Translations under genes and position numbers: made by a program
In this document: piece by piece, positions 7,385 through 14,071 of the stretch
How the letters are laid out: each line of letters opens with the position of its first letter
Position numbering within the stretch: the first letter of the stretch is position 1
DNA from: DASVLX01 sp035552275
GTDB taxonomy: Bacteria; Actinomycetota; Actinomycetes; Mycobacteriales; Pseudonocardiaceae
Assembly: GCA_035552275.1 (NCBI GenBank)
Contig: DASZLR010000215.1
Coordinates: forward strand, 1-14,103
Direction of reading: 5' to 3'
Length of the DNA stretch: 14,103 nucleotides
Notes under the pieces: generated by a model
The model's input: only the letters and a program-made list of their open reading frames with translations
Told to the model about the DNA's origin: nothing
Database searches by the model: none

Positions 7385-8134
7385 CGTTTCGGCCGGCGAG
7401 CGGAGCACAGTGAAAGTGACCTCCCGACGCAGCGTGAACCCGATGGCCTCGTACAGCCGGATCGCGCCGGCATTGTCGGCGGCCGCGTGCAGGAACGGCG
7501 TCTCGCCTCGGCCGCGAATCCCGACGGCCACCGCCCGCACCAGCCGCCCTGCCAGGCCCTGGCCGCGGAACGCCGGATCGGTGCACACCGCGCTGATCTC
7601 GGTCCAGCCGACCGGCCGCATCCGCTGCCCGGCCATGGCGACCAGCCGGCCGTGCCGCCGGATGCCGAGATAGCCGCCGAGCTCGATGGTGCGCCGCTCG
7701 AACGGGCCGGGTTCGGTGCGCCGCACCAGATCCAGCATTTCCGGCAAGTCGGTCGACCCCAGTGGCTGGGCGTCAGGATCGGGTTCGGCGCGCAGCGCGG
7801 AATCCACCAGCTGCACGCCGGGAATCCGGGCCAGCACCCGCCAGCCAGCCGGCGTCGCTGCCGTCCCGCTCATCCCGACCTTCCGACCGGCCCCGACCAA
7901 CCGGTGCAGGTCGCGCCAGGCGCCGGGATCGGCCGGGTCCGCCAGACCGACGAACGGCGAGATGTCCGCCGGATATCGCGCCGCGCGACCGACGGACTGG
8001 GCGAACCCCGCGTGCGAGCCGGACAGCGCGGACCAGACCGGGTTGTCCAGCACGGCATCGTCAAGCACGGCGTCGTCAAGCACGGCCGAATCCAGGCGTG
8101 CGTCGAGCGTGGCTCGGTCGAGTCGGTCGGTCAT
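7382..8134 (-). CDS. GNAT family N-acetyltransferase
   Basis: A 250-residue protein that should transfer an acetyl group from acetyl-CoA to an amine. The C-terminal half is a FR47-like GNAT domain: WTEISAVCTDPAFRGQGLAG holds the acetyl-CoA pyrophosphate loop (RGQGLA), then a long helix LVRAVAVGIRGRG, the strand PFLHAA, and the closing NAGAIRLYEAIGFTLRREV. The N-terminal half is an extra region without a motif I can name, starting with three near-identical AVLDD/AVLDN pentamers. ATG 8134 has AAGGAGG about 10 nt upstream and overlaps the stop of the ABC remnant as ATGA. Position in the monooxygenase operon suggests it acetylates a substrate or product of that pathway; the acceptor cannot be predicted. 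Confidence 0.9.
   Translation of the reverse strand: MTDRLDRATLDARLDSAVLDDAVLDDAVLDNPVWSALSGSHAGFAQSVGRAARYPADISPFVGLADPADPGAWRDLHRLVGAGRKVGMSGTAATPAGWRVLARIPGVQLVDSALRAEPDPDAQPLGSTDLPEMLDLVRRTEPGPFERRTIELGGYLGIRRHGRLVAMAGQRMRPVGWTEISAVCTDPAFRGQGLAGRLVRAVAVGIRGRGETPFLHAAADNAGAIRLYEAIGFTLRREVTFTVLRSPAET
8047..8091 (-). repeat. Three tandem 15-bp repeats in the GNAT N-terminus
   Basis: Three 15-bp copies in a row (8047-8061, 8062-8076, 8077-8091); the core GCACGGC is shared by all three. In frame they encode AVLDD, AVLDD and AVLDN, so copy-number change would keep the reading frame. Confidence 0.75.
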
Positions 8135-8307
8135 CGCCGGTGGCCTCCTTGTCCCGCCCGGCCGGGCACGGCCGCCAGCAGGTCCCGCGGGCGCGGATCG
8201 GCGGGCGCGGCGAACAACTCCGCCGCACTGCCGGTCTCCACGATCCGCCCCGATCGCAGCACACCGACCCGGTCCGCGATCCGGCGCACCACGGCCAGGA
8301 ACTTCAT
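8131..8307 (-). pseudogene. C-terminal remnant of an oligopeptide-type ABC transporter ATPase
   Basis: Encodes 58 residues beginning MKFLAVVRRIADRVGVL, then RSGRIVETGSAAELFAAP and a DLLAAVP tail. This is the stretch right after the H-loop in DppD/DppF/OppF-type ATPases (usually HDLAVVRRIADRV), including the RIVE-G and the P-x-x-R/D-LL ending. Walker A, signature and Walker B motifs are all missing. The fragment begins exactly at the stop of the monooxygenase gene (ATGA, 8307-8304) and ends in the start of the GNAT gene (ATGA, 8134-8131). A deletion therefore seems to have removed the rest of the transporter. It may still be translated as a coupled mini-protein but cannot hydrolyse ATP. Confidence 0.8.
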
Positions 8308-9650
8308 GCTCGGGCCTTGAGGTTCAAGTGCTCGCGCAGCGTGGTTCCCTGGTACTCGGTACGGAACACGCCGCGTTCCTGAAGCAGCGGCACCACCGTG
8401 TCGGCGAACTCGTCCAGCCCGCCCGGCGTCAGGTGCGGCACCAGGATGAAGCCGTCGCTGGCGTCGGTCTGCACGAACTCGTTGATGGTGGCCGCGACCG
8501 TTTCCGGTGAGCCGATGAAGTTCTGCCGGCCGGTGACCTCGATGATCAGCTCGCGGATGGACAGGTTCTTGGCGGCCGCGATCTCCCGCCATTCCCGCCC
8601 GGTGGCCAGCGGGTCCCGGTACATCCGCACGCTGGCCCGGCCCCTGGCGATGGTGTTCTCGCCGACCAGCGGGTCGATGTCCGGCAGCGGGCCGTCCGGG
8701 TCGTATGTGGACAGATCGCGGTTCCACAGCTGTTCCAGCAGTTTGATCGCGGTCTGGCCGCTGACCTGCTGGCGGCGGATGACGACCGCCTTCTCCCGGG
8801 CGTCGGCGTCGGTGTCGCCGAGCACGAAGGTGGCCGCCGGCAGGATCTTCAGCTCGTCCCGGCTCCGGCCGTGCCGGGCCAGCCGCCCCTTGACGTCGGT
8901 GTAAAACTCGCGGCCGGCGGCCAGCGTGCCGTGCCGGCTGAAGATCGCGTCGGCGGTCGCGGCGGCGAACTCGCGGCCCTCGTTCGAGTCGCCGGCCTGG
9001 AAGATCACCGGTCCGCCCTGCGGGCCGCGCGGCACATTGAACCGGCCGGTGATGTCGAACTGCGGGCTGTGGATGTCGAACGAGCCGGCGGTCGGGTCGG
9101 CGAGGAACACGCCGGAGTCCTTGTCCGCCACGATCTCCCCGCCGCGCCAGGAGTCGAACAGCGTCCAGGTGGCGCGCAGGAATTCCGCCGCGCGGGCATA
9201 CCGCTGGTCCTGCGGCAGGTAGCCGCCGCGCCGGAAGTTCTCGCCGGTGAACGCGTCCCAGGAGGTGACCACGTTCCACGCCGCCCGGCCGCCGGACAGG
9301 TGGTCGAGACTGGCGAACTGCCGGGCCACCTCGTAGGGCTCGTTGAACGTGGAGTTGATGGTGCCGGCCAGGCCGAGCCGTTCGGTCACCGCCGCCAGGC
9401 CGGCCAACACGGTGAACGTGTCCGGCCGGCCGACCACGTCCAGGTCGTAGATCTCACCGCCCTGCTCGCGCAGCCGCAGTCCTTCGGCGAGGAACAGGAA
9501 GTCGAATTTGGCGCGCTCGGCGGTTCGCGCCAGATGCTTGAACGAGGAGAACTCGATCTGGCTGCCCGAGCGCGGATCGCTCCACACGGTCGTGTTGTTC
9601 ACGCCGGGAAAGTGCGCGGCGAGGTGCATCTGCTTCGTCTGCTCGGCCAT
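8304..9650 (-). CDS. FMN-dependent monooxygenase, NtaA/SnaA/DszA type
   Basis: A 448-residue flavin monooxygenase of the luciferase-like (LLM) superfamily, in the branch holding nitrilotriacetate monooxygenase NtaA, DszA and SnaA. It uses FMNH2 supplied by a separate reductase to hydroxylate its substrate. Family landmarks: MHLAAHFPGVNNTTVW at the N terminus, AERAKFDFLFLAE, the LSGGRAAWNVVTSW block, FNVPRGPQGGPVIFQAGDS with the flavin-phosphate region, and the late SDGFILVP and LRTEYQGTTLREHL-like ending (here FRTEYQGTTLREHLNL). Length is normal for the family. ATG 9650 has GGGAG 7 nt upstream. It starts 15 nt after the other LLM enzyme and its stop overlaps the ABC remnant. No flavin reductase is in the window, so one must be supplied from elsewhere. 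The substrate is unknown. Confidence 0.92.
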   Translation of the reverse strand: MAEQTKQMHLAAHFPGVNNTTVWSDPRSGSQIEFSSFKHLARTAERAKFDFLFLAEGLRLREQGGEIYDLDVVGRPDTFTVLAGLAAVTERLGLAGTINSTFNEPYEVARQFASLDHLSGGRAAWNVVTSWDAFTGENFRRGGYLPQDQRYARAAEFLRATWTLFDSWRGGEIVADKDSGVFLADPTAGSFDIHSPQFDITGRFNVPRGPQGGPVIFQAGDSNEGREFAAATADAIFSRHGTLAAGREFYTDVKGRLARHGRSRDELKILPAATFVLGDTDADAREKAVVIRRQQVSGQTAIKLLEQLWNRDLSTYDPDGPLPDIDPLVGENTIARGRASVRMYRDPLATGREWREIAAAKNLSIRELIIEVTGRQNFIGSPETVAATINEFVQTDASDGFILVPHLTPGGLDEFADTVVPLLQERGVFRTEYQGTTLREHLNLKARA

Positions 9651-9665
9651 CGGCTGTCTCCCGGC

Positions 9666-10865
9666 TCAGGCTGCTAGGTAGCGGTTGGCGGGTCGCGCAA
9701 GTCCGAGCAGCCCTCGCAGGCTGTCGGCCTCGTACGCGCTGCGGAACAGCCCGCGGGCCCGCAGTTCCGGCACCAGGCCGGTGGTGATCGCGCGCAGGTC
9801 GTGCGGGATGGCCGCCGGCCGCAGCCGGAAGCCGGACAGTCCGGCGGACTGCCAGTCGGCGAGCAGATCGGCCAGTTGGGCCGGCGTGCCGGTGAAGATC
9901 AGCGCGTCCGAGCGATATTCCTTGCCAGCCAGCTCATCCAGGCGGGCGCGGCGGTCGGTGGCGGCACGTTCGGTGTCGTCCAGGAACACCACCAGATCGC
10001 CGAAGACGTGCACGGTGTCGGCGGCCCGGCCGGCGTCGGCCTGCTCGCTCCGGACTTCGCCGACGATCGCGGCCGCGTGGCCGGCGTCGGTCGGGGTCAC
10101 GTACAGCACGTCGGCGGCGCGGGCGCCGAGCCGGTACGGCACGGTGAAATGGGCCAGCGCGGTGACCGGCGGCTGGCCCTGCGGCGGGCGCGGGGTGATC
10201 GACGGTCCCTTGACGTCGAACCAGCGGCCGGTGAAGTCGATGTAGTGCAAGCGGTCGCGGTCGATGAACCGGCCGGTGGCCACGTCGCGAATCACGGCGT
10301 CGTCCTGCCAGCTGTCCCAGAGCCGGCGCACCACCTCGACGTAGTCGGCCGCCTCATCGAACAGGTCGTTCACCAGTTCGGCGACGTCCGGCCGATCCCG
10401 GTCCGTCCGGCGGAATGCCGGAATCTCCCGGCGGCCGACGAGCGCGGCGTCGGATGCCTTGGCGGACACCTGAACCCGCAGTCCGGCCCGGCCGCCGCTG
10501 ACGTAGTCGAGGGTCGCGATCGCCTTGGAGATGTGGAATGGCTCGGTGTGCGTGACGACGGCGGTCGGCACAATGCCGATGTGTTCGGTGGCCGGGGCGA
10601 CCCGGGCGGCGATGAGCACCGCGTCCAGCCGGCCACGAACCTGGTCGGTGCGCTCGTCCAGCCGGTCGAGATGGCTGGACTGCGGGCCAAGGGAATCCTC
10701 GATCGTCACGAAGTCCAACAGGCCGCCTTCGGCCTGCCGCACCAGATCGACCCAGTAGGACGCGGCGAACAGGTCCGCCGGTCGGGCGTCGGATTCGCGC
10801 CAGGCGGCCGGATGCCAGCCAGCGCCGTCCAGCGCGACCGCGAGATGAAGTGGTGTGGTGGGCAT
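9666..10865 (-). CDS. LLM-class flavin-dependent oxidoreductase
   Basis: About 399 residues, a second luciferase-like enzyme, likely FMN-dependent. Typical elements are LHLAVALDGAGWHPAAWR at the N terminus, GLLDFVTIEDS, the SGGRAGLRVQVS block, and a late GLSGFRLRP and LFRSAYEADSLRGLLGL ending that parallels the neighbouring monooxygenase. Two ATGs are possible: 10883 (405 aa) and 10865. I prefer 10865 because the family motif starts 5 residues later and GACGGA lies just upstream; a -10 at 10896-10891 would put the transcript start almost on the 10883 ATG, so a leaderless start there is also possible. First gene of the operon and divergent from the MarR regulator. It may act on a related substrate or on the next step of the same pathway. 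Confidence 0.9.
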   Translation of the reverse strand: MPTTPLHLAVALDGAGWHPAAWRESDARPADLFAASYWVDLVRQAEGGLLDFVTIEDSLGPQSSHLDRLDERTDQVRGRLDAVLIAARVAPATEHIGIVPTAVVTHTEPFHISKAIATLDYVSGGRAGLRVQVSAKASDAALVGRREIPAFRRTDRDRPDVAELVNDLFDEAADYVEVVRRLWDSWQDDAVIRDVATGRFIDRDRLHYIDFTGRWFDVKGPSITPRPPQGQPPVTALAHFTVPYRLGARAADVLYVTPTDAGHAAAIVGEVRSEQADAGRAADTVHVFGDLVVFLDDTERAATDRRARLDELAGKEYRSDALIFTGTPAQLADLLADWQSAGLSGFRLRPAAIPHDLRAITTGLVPELRARGLFRSAYEADSLRGLLGLARPANRYLAA

Positions 10866-10890
10866 GATTCCGTCAACGGACATCGCCGGT

Positions 10891-10896
10891 AACTTA
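10891..10896 (-). promoter_or_regulatory. Putative -10 box (TAAGTT) of the monooxygenase operon
   Basis: TAAGTT reads on the minus strand and would start transcription near 10884. It lies in the 177-nt divergent region shared with the MarR gene. No good -35 was found. Confidence 0.3.
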
Positions 10897-10996
10897 TGCC
10901 GCGACGACCGGCGAACACTCTGGTCGTCGATCGGTTCCCAGATACCGGAAGTGCGTCGTAGCCAACTCTGTCGGCGAGCGATGTTTCCCCGGCCGG

Positions 10997-11002
10997 TATC
11001 AT
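10997..11002 (+). promoter_or_regulatory. Putative -10 box (TATCAT) of the MarR gene
   Basis: TATCAT matches five of six positions of TATAAT and predicts a start near 11009, giving a leader of about 34 nt. The leader holds an AACGATAG motif (11023-11030) and an AGGCGG ribosome site (11029-11034). The palindrome ATCGCGAT sits at 11001-11008, where a regulator could block the promoter. Confidence 0.35.
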
Positions 11003-11042
11003 CGCGATTGGTAAGTGCTACGAACGATAGGCGGTTCTAACG

Positions 11043-11597
11043 ATGTCGGTGACGCCGCTGGTGCCGGGAACGGTGGGCCAGCACACGGGCTGTCTGCTGG
11101 TCAAGGTGGGCCAGGTGCTGTTCCGGCTCGCCGAGGACGATCTCGCCAGCCTCGGCCTGCGGGTGCGGCACTACAGCATCCTGCAGGCGCTGGCCGACAA
11201 CGGATCAATGTCGCAGCTGTCGCTGGGCGGGTACCTGCGCATCGACCCGGCCACCATGGTGAGCAGCCTGGACGACCTGGAAACCGCGGACTACGCGGCG
11301 CGGGCGCGCGATCCACGGGACCGGCGGCGGCATGTCGTGCAGATCACCCCGGCCGGTCGCGGCGTCCTCTCCCACATCAATCGCCGGCTACTCGGCGGGG
11401 ACGAGCGGGCGCTGGCCGACCTGTCGCCCGCCGAGCTGCGCGCCCTGCACAAAGCGCTCACCAAGCTGTCGACCGGCCCCACCCTGCCGGCGATGTTCGA
11501 CTCCGTTCGGGACCAGACCGGGTCGAGGAACCAGACCGGGAGGAATCAGACCGGGTCGAGGAAGATGTCCAGCGCCAGGTCGTCGGTCGCGCCGTAG
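11043..11597 (+). CDS. MarR family transcriptional regulator
   Basis: A 184-residue winged-helix regulator. After a dimerisation helix (TGCLLVKVGQVLFRLAEDD) come RVRHYSILQALAD, the recognition region LRIDPATMVSSLDDLE, and the wing DPRDRRRHVVQITPAGR that is the MarR hallmark. Helices of the C-terminal dimer part end near residue 155. The last ~30 residues (QTGSR/NQTG repeats, then MSSARSSVAP) come from a tandem repeat and from antisense of the SDR 3' end, so they look like an accidental extension. The only cysteine is Cys17, in the first helix. ATG 11043 has AGGCGG about 8 nt upstream. It is divergent from the monooxygenase operon, which it probably represses together with itself; its ligand is unknown. 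Confidence 0.9.
   Translation: MSVTPLVPGTVGQHTGCLLVKVGQVLFRLAEDDLASLGLRVRHYSILQALADNGSMSQLSLGGYLRIDPATMVSSLDDLETADYAARARDPRDRRRHVVQITPAGRGVLSHINRRLLGGDERALADLSPAELRALHKALTKLSTGPTLPAMFDSVRDQTGSRNQTGRNQTGSRKMSSARSSVAP
11511..11562. repeat. Short tandem repeat made from the 3' end of the SDR gene
   Basis: Three imperfect copies around a CAGACCGGG core, at 11512-11529, 11530-11545 and 11546-11562. On the minus strand the first copy met encodes the SDR ending FLDPV plus its TGA; the two further copies carry TGG instead of TGA. On the plus strand the same DNA encodes the QTG repeats of the MarR tail. Confidence 0.75.
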
Positions 11598-12397
11598 ACC
11601 GAGAGATCGGTGATCCCCTCGGTGGCCAACACCTCGTCGTCCACGAACAGGTTGCCGGTGCACTCGCGGGACGGGCGGGTGAGGATGGCGTAGGCGGCGT
11701 CGGCCATGATCCGCGGGCTGCGTGCGTGCGCGGCCTGCTCCGCGCCGCCGAGCAGGTTGCGCACGGCGGCGGTGTCGATCATGGTGCGCGGCCACAGCGA
11801 GTTCGCGGCGATGCCGTCGGCGGCGAATTCCTCGGCCAACCCGATCGTGCACAGGCTCATGCCGTACTTGGCGATCGTGTAGCCGAGGTGGCCGCCGATC
11901 CAGCGCGGGGCCAGGTTCAGCGGCGGCGAGAGAGTGAGGATGTGCGGGTTGGCGGCCGCGCGCAGGTGCGGAATGGCGGCCTTGCTCAGCAGGAACGTGC
12001 CGCGGGTGTTGATGTCCTGCATCAGGTCGTAGCGCTTCATGTCGATCCGCTCGGTGCCGGACAGGTCGATGGCGCTGGCGTTGTTCACCACGATGTCGAC
12101 GCCGCCGAAACTGGCGACCGCCTGGTCGACGGCGGACTGGACGTCGGCGTCGTTGCGGACGTCGCCGACCACGGCGAGCGCCTTGCCGCCGGCCCGCTCG
12201 ATGTCCTCGGCGGCGGTGAAGACGGTGCCTTCCAGCTTCGGGTGCGGGGTCGCGGTCTTGGCCAGCAGCACGACGTTCGCACCGTCCTGGGCGGCGCGTA
12301 GCGCGATCGCCAGCCCGATCCCCCGACTGCCGCCGGACATCACCATCGTCTTGCCCGCCAGCGTCGTCATCGCTGTCACCGTAGCTGCCTCGGCCAT
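11546..12397 (-). CDS. HSDL2-like short-chain dehydrogenase/reductase
   Basis: A 283-residue NAD(P)(H)-dependent SDR most like the hydroxysteroid-dehydrogenase-like-2 (HSDL2) branch. Visible are the cofactor glycine motif SGGSRGIG (21-28), D79-V, NNAS (105-108), Asn130, Ser157 in ILTLSPPLNL, and the catalytic Y173-TIAK177. The strings LSPPLNL and YTIAKYGMS with LWPRTMI are typical of HSDL2-type proteins; the SCP2 domain of the animal protein is absent. ATG 12397 is chosen because GGAAGGTGG lies 5 nt upstream; the frame stays open to 12604, but that part overlaps the esterase gene. TATGAT at 12431-12426 is a good -10. It is divergent from the esterase and its 3' end overlaps the MarR gene by 52 nt. 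The true substrate (fatty or steroid-like carbonyl) is inference. Confidence 0.9.
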   Translation of the reverse strand: MAEAATVTAMTTLAGKTMVMSGGSRGIGLAIALRAAQDGANVVLLAKTATPHPKLEGTVFTAAEDIERAGGKALAVVGDVRNDADVQSAVDQAVASFGGVDIVVNNASAIDLSGTERIDMKRYDLMQDINTRGTFLLSKAAIPHLRAAANPHILTLSPPLNLAPRWIGGHLGYTIAKYGMSLCTIGLAEEFAADGIAANSLWPRTMIDTAAVRNLLGGAEQAAHARSPRIMADAAYAILTRPSRECTGNLFVDDEVLATEGITDLSVYGATDDLALDIFLDPV

Positions 12398-12425
12398 GAG
12401 ATCCACCTTCCGACTCGCCATCCAA

Positions 12426-12431
12426 ATCATA
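12426..12431 (-). promoter_or_regulatory. Putative -10 box (TATGAT) of the SDR gene
   Basis: TATGAT matches five of six consensus positions and predicts a start near 12419, giving a leader of about 22 nt that contains the GGAAGGTGG ribosome site. Just upstream lies GCGCTAACGATACGC (12437-12451), sharing AACGATA with the MarR leader. Confidence 0.45.
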
Positions 12432-12469
12432 CGTGGCGCTAACGATACGCTCCACTGATGGCAGGTCGG

Positions 12470-12475
12470 TACACT
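12470..12475 (+). promoter_or_regulatory. Putative -10 box (TACACT) of the esterase transcript
   Basis: TACACT fits TANNNT and ends 6 nt before ATG 12482, so the transcript could begin on that ATG, which opens the first upstream mini-ORF. No clear -35 is seen. Confidence 0.35.
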
Positions 12476-12481
12476 GCCAGC

Positions 12482-12528
12482 ATGTCGACGATGACGGGCA
12501 GTGACGGATGAGAGGCAGTGACGGATGA
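12482..12528 (+). other. Two chained upstream mini-ORFs leading into the esterase gene
   Basis: Mini-ORF 1 (12482-12511) reads MSTMTGSDG-stop. Its TGA overlaps the ATG of mini-ORF 2 (12508-12528, MRGSDG-stop) as ATGA. The stop of mini-ORF 2 overlaps the esterase ATG at 12525 in the same way. The arrangement would let ribosomes terminate and restart in sequence, which could set the esterase translation rate. Whether the peptides are made is not known. Confidence 0.5.
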
Positions 12529-12540
12529 CGGGCAGTGCCG
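12490..12540 (+). repeat. Three tandem 17-bp repeats spanning the esterase start codon
   Basis: Copies at 12490-12506, 12507-12523 and 12524-12540, with consensus GATGACGGGCAGTGACG and two or fewer differences each. Each copy contains one ATG followed by A; the third ATG opens the esterase. Because 17 is not a multiple of three, each copy shifts frame and creates a new stop. Confidence 0.85.
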
Positions 12541-14012
12541 CGAGTCTGGATGTCGTCACCGCCGATGGCGTGGTGCGCGGCCGGCGATGGGACGGCCTGC
12601 TCACCTGGCGGGGCGTTCCCTACGCGGAACCGCCGGTCGGGCCGCTGCGTTTCCGGTCGCCGCAGCCGGTCCGGCCGTGGAGCGGCGTGCGCGAGGCTGT
12701 CGACTTCGGAGCGGTCGCACCGCAGCGTCGGGCCAGGAACGCCAGCGAGGACTGCCTGACGCTCAACGTGCTCACGCCGACTGCTTCGGCGCCACGCCCA
12801 CGCCCGGTGCTCGTCTTCATCCACGGCGGGGCCTACGTCAGCGGGTCGTCGTCCACGGCGCTGTACTGGGGGGACCATCTGGTCCGCCGGGGCGACATCG
12901 TCTATGTGTCGATCAATTACCGGCTGGGCGCGCTGGGATACTTCGATTTCGGCGAATACTCCACGCCGAATGCCACCTTCGAAGCCAATCTCGGCCTGCG
13001 CGACCAGATTGCCGCGTTGCACTGGATCAAGCGGAATATCGCCGCATTCGGTGGAGATCCGGACAATGTGACCATTGCCGGCCAGTCGGCGGGCGCGAAC
13101 GCGGTCACCACGCTGATGTGCGTGCCGTCGGCGCGCGGGATGTTCGCCCGAGCGATCGCGGAAAGCTCGCCGGTCGGCGCGTCGAATCCGGTCGAGCGGG
13201 CGCGCGGCTGGTCCCGGCAGTATCTCGACGTCCTTGGCGCCGATCCGGCCGACGCCGCGAACGCGCTGCTGTCCGCCGCACCGGAGGCGTTGGTGGCCGC
13301 CGAGCACACCTTGTCCACCCGCATTGTGGACGAACAGCCGGGCCGGCGGGTGACCGCGCCGACGTTCGGCGACGATCTGCTGCCCGAGCACCCGCTCGAC
13401 GCGTTCGCGGGTGGGACGGCGAATCCCGTTCCGCTCATCATTGGCACGAATTCCCACGAGGGCCGATTCTTCTCGGTGTTCCTCGATGTCAACCCGACCA
13501 AGCCGAGTCGTATCGAACCCATGCTCGCGCACACCGATCCGGCGGTGCGGACCCGCGCGCTCGCCGCCTATCCCGGCTATCCGCGCCGGACCGCGGCCAC
13601 CGACCTCGGCGGCGAGATCACCTACTGGCTGCCGTCCGTGCGCTGCGCCCAGGAGCACACTCGCCGCGCGCCGACCTACAGCTACCGCTACGACTTCTCC
13701 CCGCGCCTGTTCGACCTGACCTGGATGCACGCCACCCACGGCACCGAGCTGCTGGCGGTGTTCGGCGTCGTCGACGACCGGATCGGCCGCATCGCCACGC
13801 TGCTCGGTGGCCGGGCCGGCCTGCGGGCGGTGACCGAGACAGTGCAGGCGCACTGGCTGAGCTTCATCAAGAATGGGACGCCGCTTCCGTCCTGGCCGAC
13901 ATACTCAACGGAGAACCGGGAAACCCTGATCATCGACGCCCCGACCCGAGTGGAAAACGACCCGAACGGCGACCGCCGCCAAGCCTGGACCGGCTACCAA
14001 CGCCCCCGGTAA
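12525..14012 (+). CDS. Type-B carboxylesterase/lipase (alpha/beta hydrolase)
   Basis: A 495-residue alpha/beta hydrolase that cleaves carboxylic esters. The family signatures are complete: EDCLTLNV (75-82), the oxyanion HGG at residues 100-102, nucleophile Ser188 in GQSAGA, acid Glu312 in NSHEGRFF, and His405 in THGTEL. The length is normal for bacterial members. No signal peptide is seen, so it is likely cytosolic. The ATG at 12525 lies in the third 17-bp repeat; no classical ribosome site is present, so expression may depend on coupling from the upstream mini-ORFs. It is divergent from the SDR gene. An ester hydrolase, an SDR and flavin monooxygenases side by side suggest breakdown of an ester- or lactone-containing compound, but no substrate can be named. 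Confidence 0.93.
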   Translation: MTGSAASLDVVTADGVVRGRRWDGLLTWRGVPYAEPPVGPLRFRSPQPVRPWSGVREAVDFGAVAPQRRARNASEDCLTLNVLTPTASAPRPRPVLVFIHGGAYVSGSSSTALYWGDHLVRRGDIVYVSINYRLGALGYFDFGEYSTPNATFEANLGLRDQIAALHWIKRNIAAFGGDPDNVTIAGQSAGANAVTTLMCVPSARGMFARAIAESSPVGASNPVERARGWSRQYLDVLGADPADAANALLSAAPEALVAAEHTLSTRIVDEQPGRRVTAPTFGDDLLPEHPLDAFAGGTANPVPLIIGTNSHEGRFFSVFLDVNPTKPSRIEPMLAHTDPAVRTRALAAYPGYPRRTAATDLGGEITYWLPSVRCAQEHTRRAPTYSYRYDFSPRLFDLTWMHATHGTELLAVFGVVDDRIGRIATLLGGRAGLRAVTETVQAHWLSFIKNGTPLPSWPTYSTENRETLIIDAPTRVENDPNGDRRQAWTGYQRPR

Positions 14013-14071
14013 CACCGCCGATGCTGCCAACGACATACGCGCCGGGGCACGATCGCACGGCGAGGATTGAC

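Noticed and set aside
7359..7586. N-terminal extension of the small membrane protein
   Set aside because: This part overlaps the GNAT coding region in another frame and is Arg/Gly-rich shadow sequence.
8131..9279. 382-codon minus-strand frame ending in the ABC ATPase tail
   Set aside because: Everything upstream of 8307 is out-of-frame monooxygenase sequence; only the last 58 codons match the ABC family.
11511..11562. Rho-independent terminator between MarR and SDR
   Set aside because: The sequence is a direct repeat with only weak internal dyads and no T-run.
12490..12540. CRISPR-like array
   Set aside because: The 17-bp units are directly adjacent with no spacers, and no cas gene is near.
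12398..12604. N-terminal extension of the SDR
   Set aside because: It overlaps the divergent promoter region and the esterase start; ATG 12397 has a strong ribosome site and the normal SDR N-terminus.
11388..13853. 821-codon minus-strand open frame across SDR, promoter region and esterase
   Set aside because: Runs antisense to the esterase and out of frame through the SDR; no recognisable domain, while the SDR and esterase have full catalytic motifs.
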